Below are positions 9,902 through 20,379 of a DNA stretch of 64,000 nt, in pieces. Numbering within the stretch: the stretch's first letter is position 1; each line of letters begins with the position of its first letter. The stretch is taken from assembly GCA_963921825.1 (NCBI GenBank), contig OY997595.1, positions 69,285,879-69,349,878 on the forward strand, in the 5' to 3' direction. This DNA is from Erodium maritimum. Lineage: Eukaryota > Streptophyta > Magnoliopsida > Geraniales > Geraniaceae. Under the pieces are notes generated by a model. The model was not told the origin of the DNA. It saw only the letters and a program-made list of their open reading frames with translations, and did not search any database. The translations under genes were made by a program, and so were the position numbers.

Positions 9902-9975
9902 TTGACAGGGGTTCCGATCTAGGGTCTTTAGGATAGAAAAGGAACGACTCTACCAATAGTGCATTTGTAGTAATG
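9902..9975 (-). repeat. SINE-like head in reverse orientation
   Basis: On the minus strand the text runs from ACAAATGCACTATTGGTAG (A-box-like) to CCTAGATCGGAACCCC (degenerate B box). It faces the plus-strand head at 9748. The same head-to-head pair occurs at 62990-63165, so the pair is one composite repeat. Confidence 0.45.
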
Positions 9976-9979
9976 TTTA

Positions 9980-9988
9980 TACTTATAA
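9980..9988. repeat. Left 9-bp target duplication of element 9989-17400
   Basis: TACTTATAA here and TACTTATGA at 17401-17409 match at eight of nine bases. A nine-base duplication is the hallmark of Mutator-like elements. Confidence 0.7.
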
Positions 9989-10499
9989 GGGAAAATTTCA
10001 TTTTACCACCCTAGCAAACATTTAATTTCAGTTTAATACCCTGACATAAATTTTTATCACTTTCATACCCTAACCAAACTTTTAATTTCACTTTCATACC
10101 CAGCCGGGTAAAATGTCCATAATACTCCTAACTATTACTCAAATTTTCAAACTCATATCATTGGTTCAGAATTTGAAAATAAGTGAAATGACAATAATAC
10201 CCTTCATTGTTAGGGTGTTAACCTGAAAAATATCCTTCAGAATTTTAGAATTTTACAAAATCATTTTTTATTTTTATTAATTCAGTTTTTATTTTTAAAT
10301 TTTTTAAATTAATTAAAAAAAAATAATAAAAATAAGTTTATTTTTGAATTTTCTCAACTTAATTTAAACCCTCTTAACCACTCTAATCTACCCTTGATCT
10401 AGTCTAATCTAAACCCAACTAACCTTTACATCTGTACATCACTTTTTTATACTTGTTCTTCTACTTCTTTATTACACAACTAAACTCAAGTTCAGATCT

Positions 10500-10674
10500 A
10501 CTCGTTGAGACTCCATTTTTGTGCAGCTCCTCCACAGAGAGAAACATTGAAGGGAGGTGAGATGGGTACATGTTGTCGAGAAGTGGAAGAGTGCGGCGGT
10601 GGAGACCGGGCCGACGGAGTAGCGGGAGCTGTCCTCTTCCTCAACCCCCTCACCGGAGGCAGGGCCCGCCACAG
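10500..10674. other. GC-rich core of the long-TIR element, left half
   Basis: This is sharply more GC-rich than the AT-rich arms, as is 16416-16560. The two halves were contiguous before the chromovirus inserted. Such cores in MULEs are sometimes captured host exons. I cannot identify a source gene, and the short frames on both strands do not decide a coding direction. Confidence 0.45.
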
Positions 10675-11167
10675 TGTAATGGTTTTAACAATTCCAACAA
10701 GTAATATAATCTATAATTGCTGACTCTTTGTATTAAAACTGGATTGATCGGACTACAAGGAATTCCCAAGCTTGCTTCAAGCTTGGGTTTCACCTCTTGC
10801 TCCAAGAGGTTCCTTACAATCTTCTCTACCTTGAAGATACATTAGACCTAGTACAAATACTACCCTTGTGACCTCTTAGCATTAATTAAAAGCTGCCTCG
10901 TCTGAGGCTCTGTTTTTCTTCCTGTAACGTTCACCTGCAACTGTTCCTTTTGGCGCGACTTCATCGACGTGCCGACAAAGTTTGGTCTTCTGATCGCGAC
11001 CTGTTCCCTGCCCAAAAACGACGACGTCGAGTTTAAAACTCGCTTCCTGTTTACTTGGGCCAGACTCGCCTCTTTCTCCAGTCGGGCCGCGTGGGCCTTT
11101 CTCTTCATTAACTCGACGAGGCCCATCTTTTGCTTGTTCCAGCCCATCAACGGTCAGAGTCCTGACA
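10675..11167 (-). repeat. 3' LTR of the chromovirus
   Basis: 493 bp, TG to CA, nearly identical to 15918-16410. Pol runs into it: the chromodomain frame ends about 285 bases inside. The purine-rich GAGAAGGGAGCA just outside it (read on the minus strand, 11168-11180) is the likely polypurine tract. Confidence 0.9.
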
Positions 11168-14115
11168 ATGCTCCCTTCTCGGACAGGACTTGTCCTCAAG
11201 TCCGGTATCGGAAAGTCTGGATACCGTGCTCGGAAAGCTCCTCCCTCTTCCCAGGTTGCGTCCTCCTTGCAATAGGGGTCCCATTGGACCAAATATTCTG
11301 CTACAGCTCGATCTCTTTTCTTGATCAACCGTAAATCCATAATTTTAAATGGCTCAACCCTCAACTGACCTTCTTCCCCGACGTCTGGTAACTGAGTCAT
11401 AAGTTTGTGCCTTTCTCCCACTTGTTTCTTCAGCAGAGACACGTGAAAGACCGGGTGAATCTTGGCTGACTCGGGGAGTCTCAATCTATAAGCAACAGAC
11501 CCCAATTTTTCCATAACTTCGAACGGGCCGTAGTATCGAGCAGCTAACTTCATGCTTTGCCTCAACGCAAGGGAAGATTGCCTATAGGGTTGTAATCGAA
11601 GATAAACCCAATCCCCTACGGAGAATTGCCTCTCTGATCGATGCTTATCAGCCTGGGCCTTCATTCTTTCTTGAGCAAGTTGTAAATTACTCTTCAACAG
11701 TTGGGCAATCGATGCTCTGTTACGGATGAACTCTTCTACTGCTGCCATTTTTGTTCCCATTTCTGTCAGATTGAGGGATCGAGGAGCGTATCCATATACC
11801 ACCTCCAATGGTGTCATCTTGAGGGAAGTATGGTAGTTAGTATTATACCAATACTCGGCGAGACCTACCCATTTACTCCAGGTCTTTGGTTTCTGATGAA
11901 CCATGGCGCGCAAATAACCTTCCAGACACTGATTCAACCTCTCGGTCTGCCCATCAGTTTGGGGGTGATAGGCAGATGACATCCGTAACTGGGTTTTTAA
12001 CAACCCAAACAACTCCCTCCAGAAATTGCTAGTGAACACCTTGTCCCTATCCGACACAATTGAGTCTGGTAACCCATGAAGTTTGTATACATTATCCACA
12101 AAGATCTCAGCGACCTTAGATGCAGTGAACGAGTGTTTAATCGGAATGAAATGTCCGTATTTGGAATACCTGTCGATGATCACCAGTAGACACTCGAAGC
12201 CGTTTGATTTTGGCAAGCCTTCTACAAAGTCCATGGCAATTTCCTTCCAAGGACTTGAGGGAATGAGCAGAGGTTGTAGCAGGCCTGGATAAGGGACATT
12301 TTCTCCTTTACATCTCCGACATGTCTCACACTTCTTTACCATTTCTTTCACTTCCTTCGCAATTTCAGGCCACCAGAATTGCAACTGTATTCGCCTCAGA
12401 GTCGCCTTGCCACCAGAATGTCCTCCCACGGCCGAAGCATGAAGAGCTTCCATAATTTGTTCTCTAATTTTCGACCCTTTGCCCAAATAAACCTTGCCTC
12501 CCACGAAGATCACACCTTGCTTGAGTTGATGATTGGGTAATGCTTGAGGTGCGATTCCCAGTTGTAGTAACACTCCCTCAGCCTCCAAGTCTCCTATATA
12601 GCTGTCAGCAACCTCCTCCATCCATGCGGGTACTACCATGGAGATGGCACTGCAATTTGGGTTTGGTCTTCTAGAAAGAGCATCTGCAGCCTTGTTAGTT
12701 GCACCCTTCTTGTATTCTATCGAGTAGTCCAGCCCCAAGAGCTTAGCTAACCATTTCTGTTGAAAGGATGTGGTAAGCTTTTGCTCCAGGAGGTACTTCA
12801 AGGGTTGGTGGTCTGTTTTGATGGTGAATCGTGAGTTATGAATATAATGCCTCCACTGTTTCGTTGCCAAGACCACAACTAAGAGTTCCTTCTCGTAGGT
12901 GGAAAGGTTGCTGTTCTTAGGACCCAACACCTTGCTCAAGTAAGCCAAGGGTCGTCCTTGCTGCATCAGTACAACACCAATCCCAACTTCACAAGCATCG
13001 GTTTCTATAGTGAAGGGCAACTCGAAGTTGGGTAATTGCAGGTTCGGAGCTTCCGACATTGTCTCTTTGAGTTTGTCGAAGCTCTGTTGAGCCTCCACAC
13101 TCCACTGAAAGGCTTCCTTCTTCAATAGGTTCGTGAGGGGTCGGGCCATCACGCCATAACCCTTAATGAATCTTCTATAGTACCCCGTGAGCCCCAAAAA
13201 CCCTCGTAATCCCTTAAGATTGGTCGGAGTAGGCCAGTCTCTCATTGCCTCCACTTTCTTTGGATCAGTTGCTACTCCTTGTCCTGATATTATATGCCCC
13301 AGATACTCTACAGAGCTCATGCCAAACTCGCACTTGGATTATCTAGCAAATAGAGTCTCCTTCTTGAGTGTTTCCAGTACCAATTCAAGGTGTTTGTAAT
13401 GCTCCTCTATACTTTTACTGTAAACCAATATATCGTCAAAGAAAACTAAAAAGAATTTTCTTATGAATGGTTTAAATACCTCATTCATCAAGGCTTGGAA
13501 CGTCATCGGAGCGTTGGTCAGCCCGAAGGGCATTACTCTCCATTCAAAGTGTCCATGGTGAGTTCTAAAGGCTGTCTTCATTTCTTCTCCTTCCTTTAGA
13601 GAGATTTGATGGTAATCAGAGCTTAAATCGATCTTGGAATACACCTTGCTTCCTCTAAGCTCGTCCAGCAATTCATCAATGGCAGGAATAGGATATTTAT
13701 CCTTGATGGTCAGGTCATTTATCTTGCGATAATCCACACAGAACCTCCATCCGCCATCCTTCTTCTTGACTAGAATGACAGGAAAGGAGAATGGGCTGAA
13801 GCTATTCCTTATCACTCCTTGCCTGAGCATTTCATCAACCATTTTTTCGACTACTCCCTTTTGCTCATGGCTCAATTTGTATGGTCTAATAGAGGGTGGA
13901 TGAGCATCTGGAATCGAGGGAATTGTGTGATCTAACCTCCGTCGAGGTGGTAACGACTTCGGTTCTTGGAACACTTTCTTAAACTTCACCAAAAGCCCGA
14001 CAAGTTGTGGGTGAACTCGATTTTGTGCCTTCTTTTCGTCCACTCTATAGAACTGACCCAACCAGAGTTCTTCTCCTCGTCCTGCTTCTTTGTGAAGGAT
14101 GGTAAAATTCACCAT
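10882..14115 (-). pseudogene. Chromovirus pol: reverse transcriptase, RNase H, integrase, chromodomain
   Basis: One frame with a single TAA at about 13340, between LFAR and SKCEFG, where CAA would restore it. Reverse transcriptase shows YRKINDLTIKDKYPIP and the active site VFFDDILVYS. RNase H shows IETDACEVGIGVVL and the KAADALSRR end. Integrase has the His-His-Cys-Cys finger (CETCRRCKG), a core with DRYSKYGHF, SDRDKVFTSNFW and HPQTDGQTERLN, and a C-terminal chromodomain (YLVQWDPYCKEDATWEE). The chromodomain is expected to direct insertion to particular chromatin. The tail after it reads into the 3' LTR. Confidence 0.9.
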
Positions 14116-14480
14116 TCCTGGCCCCCTCTCAATGCCTACACCTTGTATTACAACCTTTGGGCCATGTACCTGGACTGTAATTGTGCATCAGAGGTGGTCA
14201 AACGTAATAGGATTGACACACTCCAGCCAGTCAGCTCCCAGTATTACATCATAATCTCCCAGTGGCATTACTAAGTAATTTCCTTCAAAGTCAAACCCAA
14301 CAATTCGACATCGGACCCGAGCTGAGAAGTAACAGTGTAAGCTCTTACCGTTTGCTAGACGAACTCTCATGGTCTGGCTTGGGCGAGTTTCAGTTGAAGA
14401 GATTTCGCTGTATTTTCATCAATGAACGAAGAAGTAGCTCCAGTGTCTACTAGGATGGATAGGGTCCTCTTCTGAACTGA
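14116..14480 (-). pseudogene. Chromovirus protease remnant
   Basis: On the minus strand, LVDTGATSSFI (about 14455-14425) is the aspartic protease active-site motif, and VILGADWL (about 14250) is its C-terminal hallmark. The two halves are in different frames, so a frameshift lies near 14390. A TGA follows FDHL at 14188. The protease is therefore inactive. Confidence 0.8.
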
Positions 14481-14646
14481 ACCTTGAATGCGAATGGTCA
14501 TTGTCCTTGTCAATGACCCTCGAGGATCACCAATTGCACAAATTCGTTCTTCAATTTCCGCTACTGCGTCAATATCACAGATTGGGTTCTCTCATTCCCC
14601 ATTCCTCTCTCCTTCAGAAATGTCTGCATTGACGTCCTCGTCGTCT

Positions 14647-15885
14647 TCATCGTCGGATTGACTCAACCGGTAAAGTTGGTTGCGATTTGGACAGGTGAGG
14701 CGATGTTCCTTGGAATAGGGTGCCAGACAATTGAAGCAAAGCCCTCGACGGCGACGATCCCTCATGTATGCTCGGTCGGCCGTTGGCCATGTGTCCCCAC
14801 GGTTGGTTCGAGGACCAGGTCCAGATGGGCCTGTGTTCCTGGGTTGAACCCCTATTTGAGCCTTGTGGAGAAGGCCGAGTGCGCTGGTTGAGGAATGGGC
14901 CGGCCCGTCCCACGTGGAAGTTGTTTGTAGAGGTGGGGCCCCTCCCTTGTTTCATTTCCTCGAAACGAGCCAATCGCATGGCATGTTGAACGGTCGTCGG
15001 GTCAAGCTGCCGGACCCCAGGCCAGAGAGAAGGTTTCAACTGAGCAACAAATGAAGAGGTAAAGAACCTTTCATTCATATCTGGGTGCTCATTGAGGACC
15101 ATTGCCCGCGCCTCATCAAATTTGTCCTCAAACTCAGAGACTGTCCCTGTTTGGCTTAACTGGAGAAACTCGATGACGGCGTCGTCGTGACCCAATGCTT
15201 CAAATTTCCAGGACATGTCCCGAATGAGTTCATCCCAGCCAATGTTTTCTCTGCCTCTCTGGTACATCAAGTACCATGACTCAGCTCTACCCGAGAAATG
15301 CAGTGAGGCCAACCGTGCCTTGAACTCGTCTTTGATATTATAAAAATCAAAGTAAGACAAACACTTTCGGATCCAAACCGACATATTTGTGTCGTCAAAA
15401 GAGGGAAAGGATAAGTTTGGTGTATGTGGTGGATGTGTGGGTGGGTGGTCTGGTTGTGGTAACGGTGGTTGGTGAACAGGAGGTGTTTGTGGTGGTCGTT
15501 GTTGGGGCGGAGCTGGTGGTGGAATGTTTGGTTGAGGTGGAGCTTGTGGTTGATTTGGGTGAGGTGTATAAGGTGTAGGAAAGTTTCGGAACGGAGAATC
15601 AGAACGGTACTGGGGTACATTGGATTCCAGATCTGGAGTGAGTACAGCGTCCCTGTTCTCACCCGTATAACTTGTGGAGCCAATGGGTAAAGCTTGGAGA
15701 TGGGACAGGATCTGGTCTAGCGTTGCCTTGAGCTCAGCTTGGCCAACGTGCATCGTATCCATTCTGGCATGGCCTCCCTGTAGGTTTGTGCGGACCTGAG
15801 CCTGAATACCATCGACCCTGCCAGCGATTGACGCTAGATTCTGAGGAGTGGCACCCTGGTCAGTAACTTCTGGGATTTCTTCCAT
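14647..15885 (-). pseudogene. Chromovirus gag, frameshifted before the zinc knuckle
   Basis: The 412-codon frame begins with a short coiled-coil-like N-terminus and a proline-rich linker (residues 110-160). The retrotransposon gag core follows (MSVWIRKCLSYFDFYNI to HAMRLARFEEMKQ, about residues 165-325). The end of the listed frame is out of register: a CX2CX7HX3C knuckle (CFNCLAPYSKEH) is visible in the next frame near 14740-14690. Gag forms the particle and binds RNA. The start is 33 bases inside the primer-binding site. Confidence 0.8.
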
Positions 15886-15902
15886 CAGGCGCTGGATTGG
15901 GG

Positions 15903-15917
15903 GACTTCTGATACCAC
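15903..15917 (-). promoter_or_regulatory. Primer-binding site of the chromovirus (initiator Met tRNA type)
   Basis: Directly inside the 5' LTR, the minus strand reads GTGGTATCAGAAGTCC, matching the TGGTATCAGA core complementary to plant initiator-Met tRNA. Confidence 0.85.
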
Positions 15918-16410
15918 TGTAATGGTTTTAACAATTCCAACAAGTAATATAATATATAATTGCTGACTCTTTGTATTAAAACTGGATTGATCGGACTACA
16001 AGGAATTCCCAAGCTTGCTTTAAGCTTGGGTTTCACCTCTTGCTCCAAGAGGTTCCTTACAATCTTCTCTACCTTGAAGATACATTAGACCTAGTACAAA
16101 TACTACCCTTGTGACCTCTTAGCATTAATTAAAAGTTGCCTCGTCTGAGTCTCTGTTTTTCTTCCTGTAACGTTCACCTGCAACTGTTCCTTTTGGCGCG
16201 ACTTCATCGACGTGCCGACCAAGTTTGGTCTTCTGATCGCGACCTGTTCCATGCCCAAAAACGACGACGTCGAGTTTAAAACTCGCTTCCTGTTTACTTG
16301 GGCCAGACTCGCCTCTTTCTCCAGTCGGGCCGCGTGGGCCTTTCTCTTCATTAACTCGACGAGGCCCATCTTTTGCTTGTTCCAGCCCATCAACGGTCAG
16401 AGTCCTGACA
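15918..16410 (-). repeat. 5' LTR of the chromovirus
   Basis: 493 bp, TG to CA, followed by the CACAG duplication at 16411-16415. It differs from the 3' LTR at about six positions. Confidence 0.9.
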
Positions 16411-16415
16411 CACAG

Positions 16416-16560
16416 CCACGGCTCGCCTGGCCGAATCTCGTCCACCTACCAGAGCTGAAGTTGTCCTTCCGGCGTATGCTCAGCCGTTGCAAGTTTTGGT
16501 CAACGAGTCCGAAGAAGAATACGAAGACGGGGTCTTGTAGATCTGAGATCCGGTTTTTAG
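16416..16560. other. GC-rich core of the long-TIR element, right half
   Basis: This continues the GC-rich core interrupted at 10674. It ends where the AT-rich right arm begins. The source is not identified. Confidence 0.4.
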
Positions 16561-17400
16561 GGGTGTACAAATTTGGGGTTAGAGCTTAGAAATTATAGGT
16601 TTGATTTAGATTTTTTTTCAGATTTGTTACGGGTTGCGAATTTGATTTGAATTTTTTTTTCCAGATCTGTGTTCAAACTTGTCATTGGGGTTCACTGTAA
16701 TTTGAGGTTTTGTGAAGATGAAGAAGTTGAACATATGAACATGAAGAATGACCTACATTTTAATCTATTTTGTAATAGAAAGAGATAAACATGATTTTAT
16801 TTTTGAAAATCAATATATGAACATGAAGAACAAACAGAACTAGAAATTAAAACTAAAAATTTGTTTTGTGTTCTTCATAAATTTTCATTTTATGAAAATT
16901 CAGAAAATAAAATTAGTTTGTATATTAAAATCTGAATTTTTCTATTTTTATATTAAAATATGAATTTTATATTAAAATATGATTTTTATATTAAAATATG
17001 AATTTATATATTTGTATATTATTTTAAAAAAATGATTTTATAAAAAAAAATTATATATTTATTAAATTAAAATATGAATTTTTTAAAATAAAAATAATTT
17101 TCATAAATAAAATTGGATTTTATAAAAAAAAAACTGATTTTATTTTTAAAGTAGTGAAATTTTCAGTTTAACACCGTAACAATGAAGGGTATTATTGTCA
17201 TTTCACTTATTTTCAAATTCTAAACCAATGGCATGAGTTTGAAAATTTGAGTAATAGTTAGGGGTATTATGGACATTTTACCCTGCTGGGTATGAAAGTG
17301 AAATTAAAAGTTTGGTTCGGGTATGAAAGTGAAAAAAATTTATGTCAGGGTATTAAACTGAAATTAAATGTTTGCCAGGGTGGTAAAATGTAATTTTCCC

Positions 17401-17409
17401 TACTTATGA
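17401..17409. repeat. Right 9-bp target duplication of element 9989-17400
   Basis: TACTTATGA, one mismatch to TACTTATAA at 9980-9988. Confidence 0.7.
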
Positions 17410-17457
17410 TTCTTGATGTGAAAATTAATACTTACTATTTTTTCCGTAATCATATTT

Positions 17458-18580
17458 TATGTACAACTCTATCTGAACTTTAGGGTTTATTCTCTCCATA
17501 TAAGTCTTGTCAAGGACCTTGTGTCCTCTTTGTCTTCGCGCCCCTACCATTGGCGGCCAATCGGGCTTTGGCCTAATTGGTTACCGGTGGAAGTGTGCCT
17601 GGTTGGTCTGCCGTTTCATCGGCTTCCTCTTCTCTTATCGTCTGCTTCCTCTTCCTCATTTGATCCTCACCCCTCTTTTCGTCGTGTGGCGACAATCCCT
17701 ACCCCCTCTCCTTTGTCACCAACTTCCCTTTCCCTATGGACTTCCATGAACCATTGTGACCGAGATACCCATCCTGGACCAACATTTCCTTTGGCTGGGC
17801 AAGTCAGATCTGGAACGACTGAAACCCCAGCCTCGCCATTGTAGAGCCCCCCTCCTCATACACCTGGTATTCGTAGCCGGCTCCGCCACGCCATTCTGAC
17901 CAGGGACACGGCTGCTCGACAGAGCCCTCCTTCGCCAGAGTTTCTTCGTTCGCCGGAGCGGGGTAAGGATTCCTCGTCGCCCCTGCCTCTGGCAGGCGGA
18001 GGTCAAATCCCTTTTTTTCTGCTTCAATCTTACATACGTGGTATTGTAACACCCAAAATCCAGTCAGCAATTGGTTAATTCGAGATACGTCTTTTTGGGA
18101 TTGGGTGGTGTAAATCCGACACCAGATGACTCGAAGGTTTTGGTTCCGTAGGTACTGTATCGACCCACCAAGCTGTCGATGCAAGTCCCCCAAGATCGAC
18201 AAGGACCCTGACTCGGACCCTCCGGATACGGGGCCCAATGGTGGATGGAAACCCATTGGGCTCAAATACGGACGGACGATTCTTCCCGGTATCCCAGCCT
18301 GGGTTTGCTACCCGGGACGATTATGGTCACCACCTCGCAAGACAAGACAACCACCCGGACGGATATTTAGCTCCTTGTTCTTGTGTTTTGTGCTTATCTA
18401 CTGTTGTTCATTCCCTTCTATTGTGTTGTACTAAAAGTATTTAGAGTGTCGGATCACCAGTTTAGATAAACGAGGGATACCGGCCAAATTTTAAGATTGT
18501 TCCGAGTTTTATCCCTTGATTGTATGCTTGTAATGTCTCGAGGTTGATGAAATGAAAGTCTACCCTTTCTTTAAAAAAAA
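17458..18580 (+). mobile_element. GC-rich retroinserted segment, short LINE-like or retrocopy
   Basis: The left flank (about 17428-17457, TACTTACTATTTTTTCCGTAATC) resembles the right flank (18583-18606, TATTTACTATCCTTTCCCGTGATTG). The insert ends in A8 after AAGTCTACCCTTTCTTT, as expected for target-primed retroinsertion. The related sequence at 63200-63250 reads straight through this junction, supporting an insertion. The inside is GC-rich with several open frames on both strands, none of which I recognise. It could be an internally deleted LINE or a processed gene copy. Confidence 0.5.
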
Positions 18581-18582
18581 TA

Positions 18583-18854
18583 TATTTACTATCCTTTCCC
18601 GTGATTGAAATTTTGGTAATTTGGATTAGAAAAAAAATGGTTGCTCACCTCATTAGTTAAATTTATTTTTGGTGATACGAATTGAATATATTAAAACTTT
18701 ATATTTAATGATGCACAATCTCAGGCCTCAGCTTAAAACTACACATGTACCAATAAATAACTTGATTGAATGAATAGTGAGTAAAAAATGTTGTGCTAAA
18801 TTATAAAAATGTAAAAGTACATGATAACAAATATGAGAACTCATGTTACATATT
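18583..18854. repeat. Host-like module shared with 63220-63345 and 9290-9560
   Basis: The CCGTGATTGAAATTTTGGTAATTTGGATTAG stretch and the next 100 bases match 63226-63330. The part from AATGATGCAC matches the exon-like 9290 region. No gene is present. Confidence 0.55.
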
Positions 18855-18946
18855 GTTTCTAGCGTAGTTGGTCTAAGAGTCTCTTTCTCTACCTGATGTA
18901 CAATACAGTAAATATGAAGTTCAAGGCTTTTGTTCTAAATGATATC
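18855..18946 (+). repeat. SINE-like head, left part, split by the copia cluster
   Basis: TCTAGCGTAGTTGGTCTAAGAG matches the A-box region at 9612. TTCTAAATGATA is the last shared text before the copia cluster. The rest resumes at 26238 (CGAAGCTTAACTTTTATTTTTATAGTGTC). About 18 bases of the target appear lost. Confidence 0.5.
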
Positions 18947-18979
18947 TAACGGACACTAATATTTTGATTTTCTGGTTTG

Positions 18980-19413
18980 TAATATGATCAGTTATAAGTT
19001 TTCCTAACAGTAACTTGAAAGTGAGGAGCTTCTTCTGGTACATCACACTCATCTGATCATTTTGAAGATACATAGCCTGAAGCTTATCCCAAATACCTTT
19101 GGCGGTCGTCTCATCAGTAAAATTGTAAGCCACATTCTGAGAAAGACACAAACGGATTGTACTGACAAGCTTTTTGATCCATCTTGTTCCACCTCTTAAG
19201 TTGATCACCCCCTCATGGTTTATCACCCAACGCATCATATTGATCGAAACTAACAAGAATGTCTTTACAATCCATATGCCAAGCTTTCAAATTGTTCCGT
19301 CCATGGAACCGAAGAATATCAAATCCATGGACCTTCACATAACCCTCATCCCAAGGTGTGGACGCTACATTAGACATATTCACAAACGCAACGATAACAA
19401 CAATAACCAATCA
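18980..19413 (-). pseudogene. Partial copia gag of the second (deleted) copy
   Basis: On the minus strand the frame has WVINHEGVINLRGG, then IWDKLQAMYLQNDQM and LGKLITDHIT, the same gag (UBN2 type) as 24272-24680. It stops matching after DHIT and runs into inverted LTR text (GAAAATCAAAATATTAGTG), showing the deletion joint. The start region lies near 19410 (MSNVASTPWDEG). Confidence 0.75.
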
Positions 19414-19427
19414 ACTAGCCAACCAGG

Positions 19428-19440
19428 CTCTGATACCACT
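19428..19440 (-). promoter_or_regulatory. Primer-binding site of the deleted copia copy
   Basis: The minus strand reads AGTGGTATCAGAGCCTGG immediately inside the LTR, matching the initiator-Met tRNA complement. Confidence 0.85.
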
Positions 19441-20379
19441 TGTAGTATATACAATACCCCCAAAAAAGGAATACGAGACTCACTCCAAAAAATCTATGGA
19501 TTCGTAGAAATGAACCGATACGATTAAATTATTAACGAACACCAATATCTTGATTTTCCAACCCCCGATCATAGGACTTAGTCGATAAATGCTAAATGTC
19601 TGATAAAAGCGAAATAACCGGAACAAATAATAAAGCGCAGAAAAATAAACAGAGGACCCAAGATTTTACGTGGTTCGACAATGTGCCTACATCCACGGGA
19701 CAACGACGAGCTCTTGTATTACTCGAGAGATAATATGAGAAGTACAACCCTAATTACCTATTTCTCAATACAAGTCGGTAATCTACAAAACAAATATATC
19801 CAATCTTTTGATATCGATGATAGCTCAATGATCAAGAAAGAATGTGACTCAAGAAAAAATCACCTTGATTTTTCTCTCCAAGAACAAACTTGTTGATGCC
19901 ACACGTTGTCTTTTCCTTGGCAATATAGAACAAATCTCTTATCTTGATCTTGTGCCTTGTGTATCACCAAATCAAAAAGGAAATCAAAGTCCTCTTGTTC
20001 CTTTCGGCAACATTCAAACCACTAAGCAACGAAACATTTTGCTTCTTGAATTTTGAACACCGTGCAACAATACTTGATCACCAAGAGTTGTTAATAATGA
20101 TTCTATTCATCTTTACTTCAAGTTGCAGCCACTTACCTCTAGATCTATTGATCCTTTTGGTGAATTAGCACTCATGAGGAACCAAGAAGACAAAGCAAAA
20201 ATGTCTTTGCCTTTGCTGTCGTCGCACACCACAAGTAATGGAACCAAAAACCTTATCTAGTTCAGTTGTCCCCAACATATGACCTAGTAGGAAATTTCAT
20301 GGGCTTGGGCTTTAGTGATTGGGTAAATGGACTTTAGTTTAGGGCCCAAAATAGGTCCATTTGGAGCCAAATTATCACA
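19441..20379 (-). repeat. Copia LTR (shared, 939 bp)
   Basis: On the minus strand it begins TGTGATAATTTGG and ends CTACA. It serves as 3' LTR for the internal region to its right and 5' LTR for the gag scrap to its left. It aligns along its length with 24886-26237, apart from a 461-bp insert there. A purine-rich AAGGTAGAGAT precedes it. Confidence 0.85.

Larger units (their letters stand above)
10675..16410 (-). mobile_element. Ty3/gypsy chromovirus, complete but broken
   Basis: Two 493-bp LTRs (10675-11167 and 15918-16410) begin TG and end CA, and are flanked by the 5-bp duplication CACAG (10670-10674 and 16411-16415). Coding is on the minus strand in the order gag, protease, reverse transcriptase, RNase H, integrase, chromodomain. 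I count six differences between the LTRs, about 98.8% identity, so insertion was recent. Short LTRs and compact size suggest a Reina-like chromovirus, which is inference. Pol and gag carry stops and frameshifts. Confidence 0.92.
9989..17400. mobile_element. Long-TIR MULE-type element with a nested chromovirus
   Basis: The left arm from 9989 (GGGAAAATTTCATTTTACCA) and the right arm ending at 17400 are inverted copies for about 250 bases, then grade into AT-rich sequence. Each arm contains three diverged units of about 35 bases built on TTTAATTTCA and TTCATACCC. With the 5.7-kb chromovirus removed the element is about 1.7 kb, with a GC-rich core (10500-10674 plus 16416-16560). It is the same family as 47114-48427. 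No transposase is encoded. Confidence 0.8.

Noticed and set aside
15387-15690. Valine-rich plus-strand frames opposite gag
   Set aside because: Antisense shadow of the proline-rich gag linker.
17507-18444. Overlapping GC-rich open frames on both strands
   Set aside because: High GC explains openness in all frames. No motif, start context or splice structure supports any of them.
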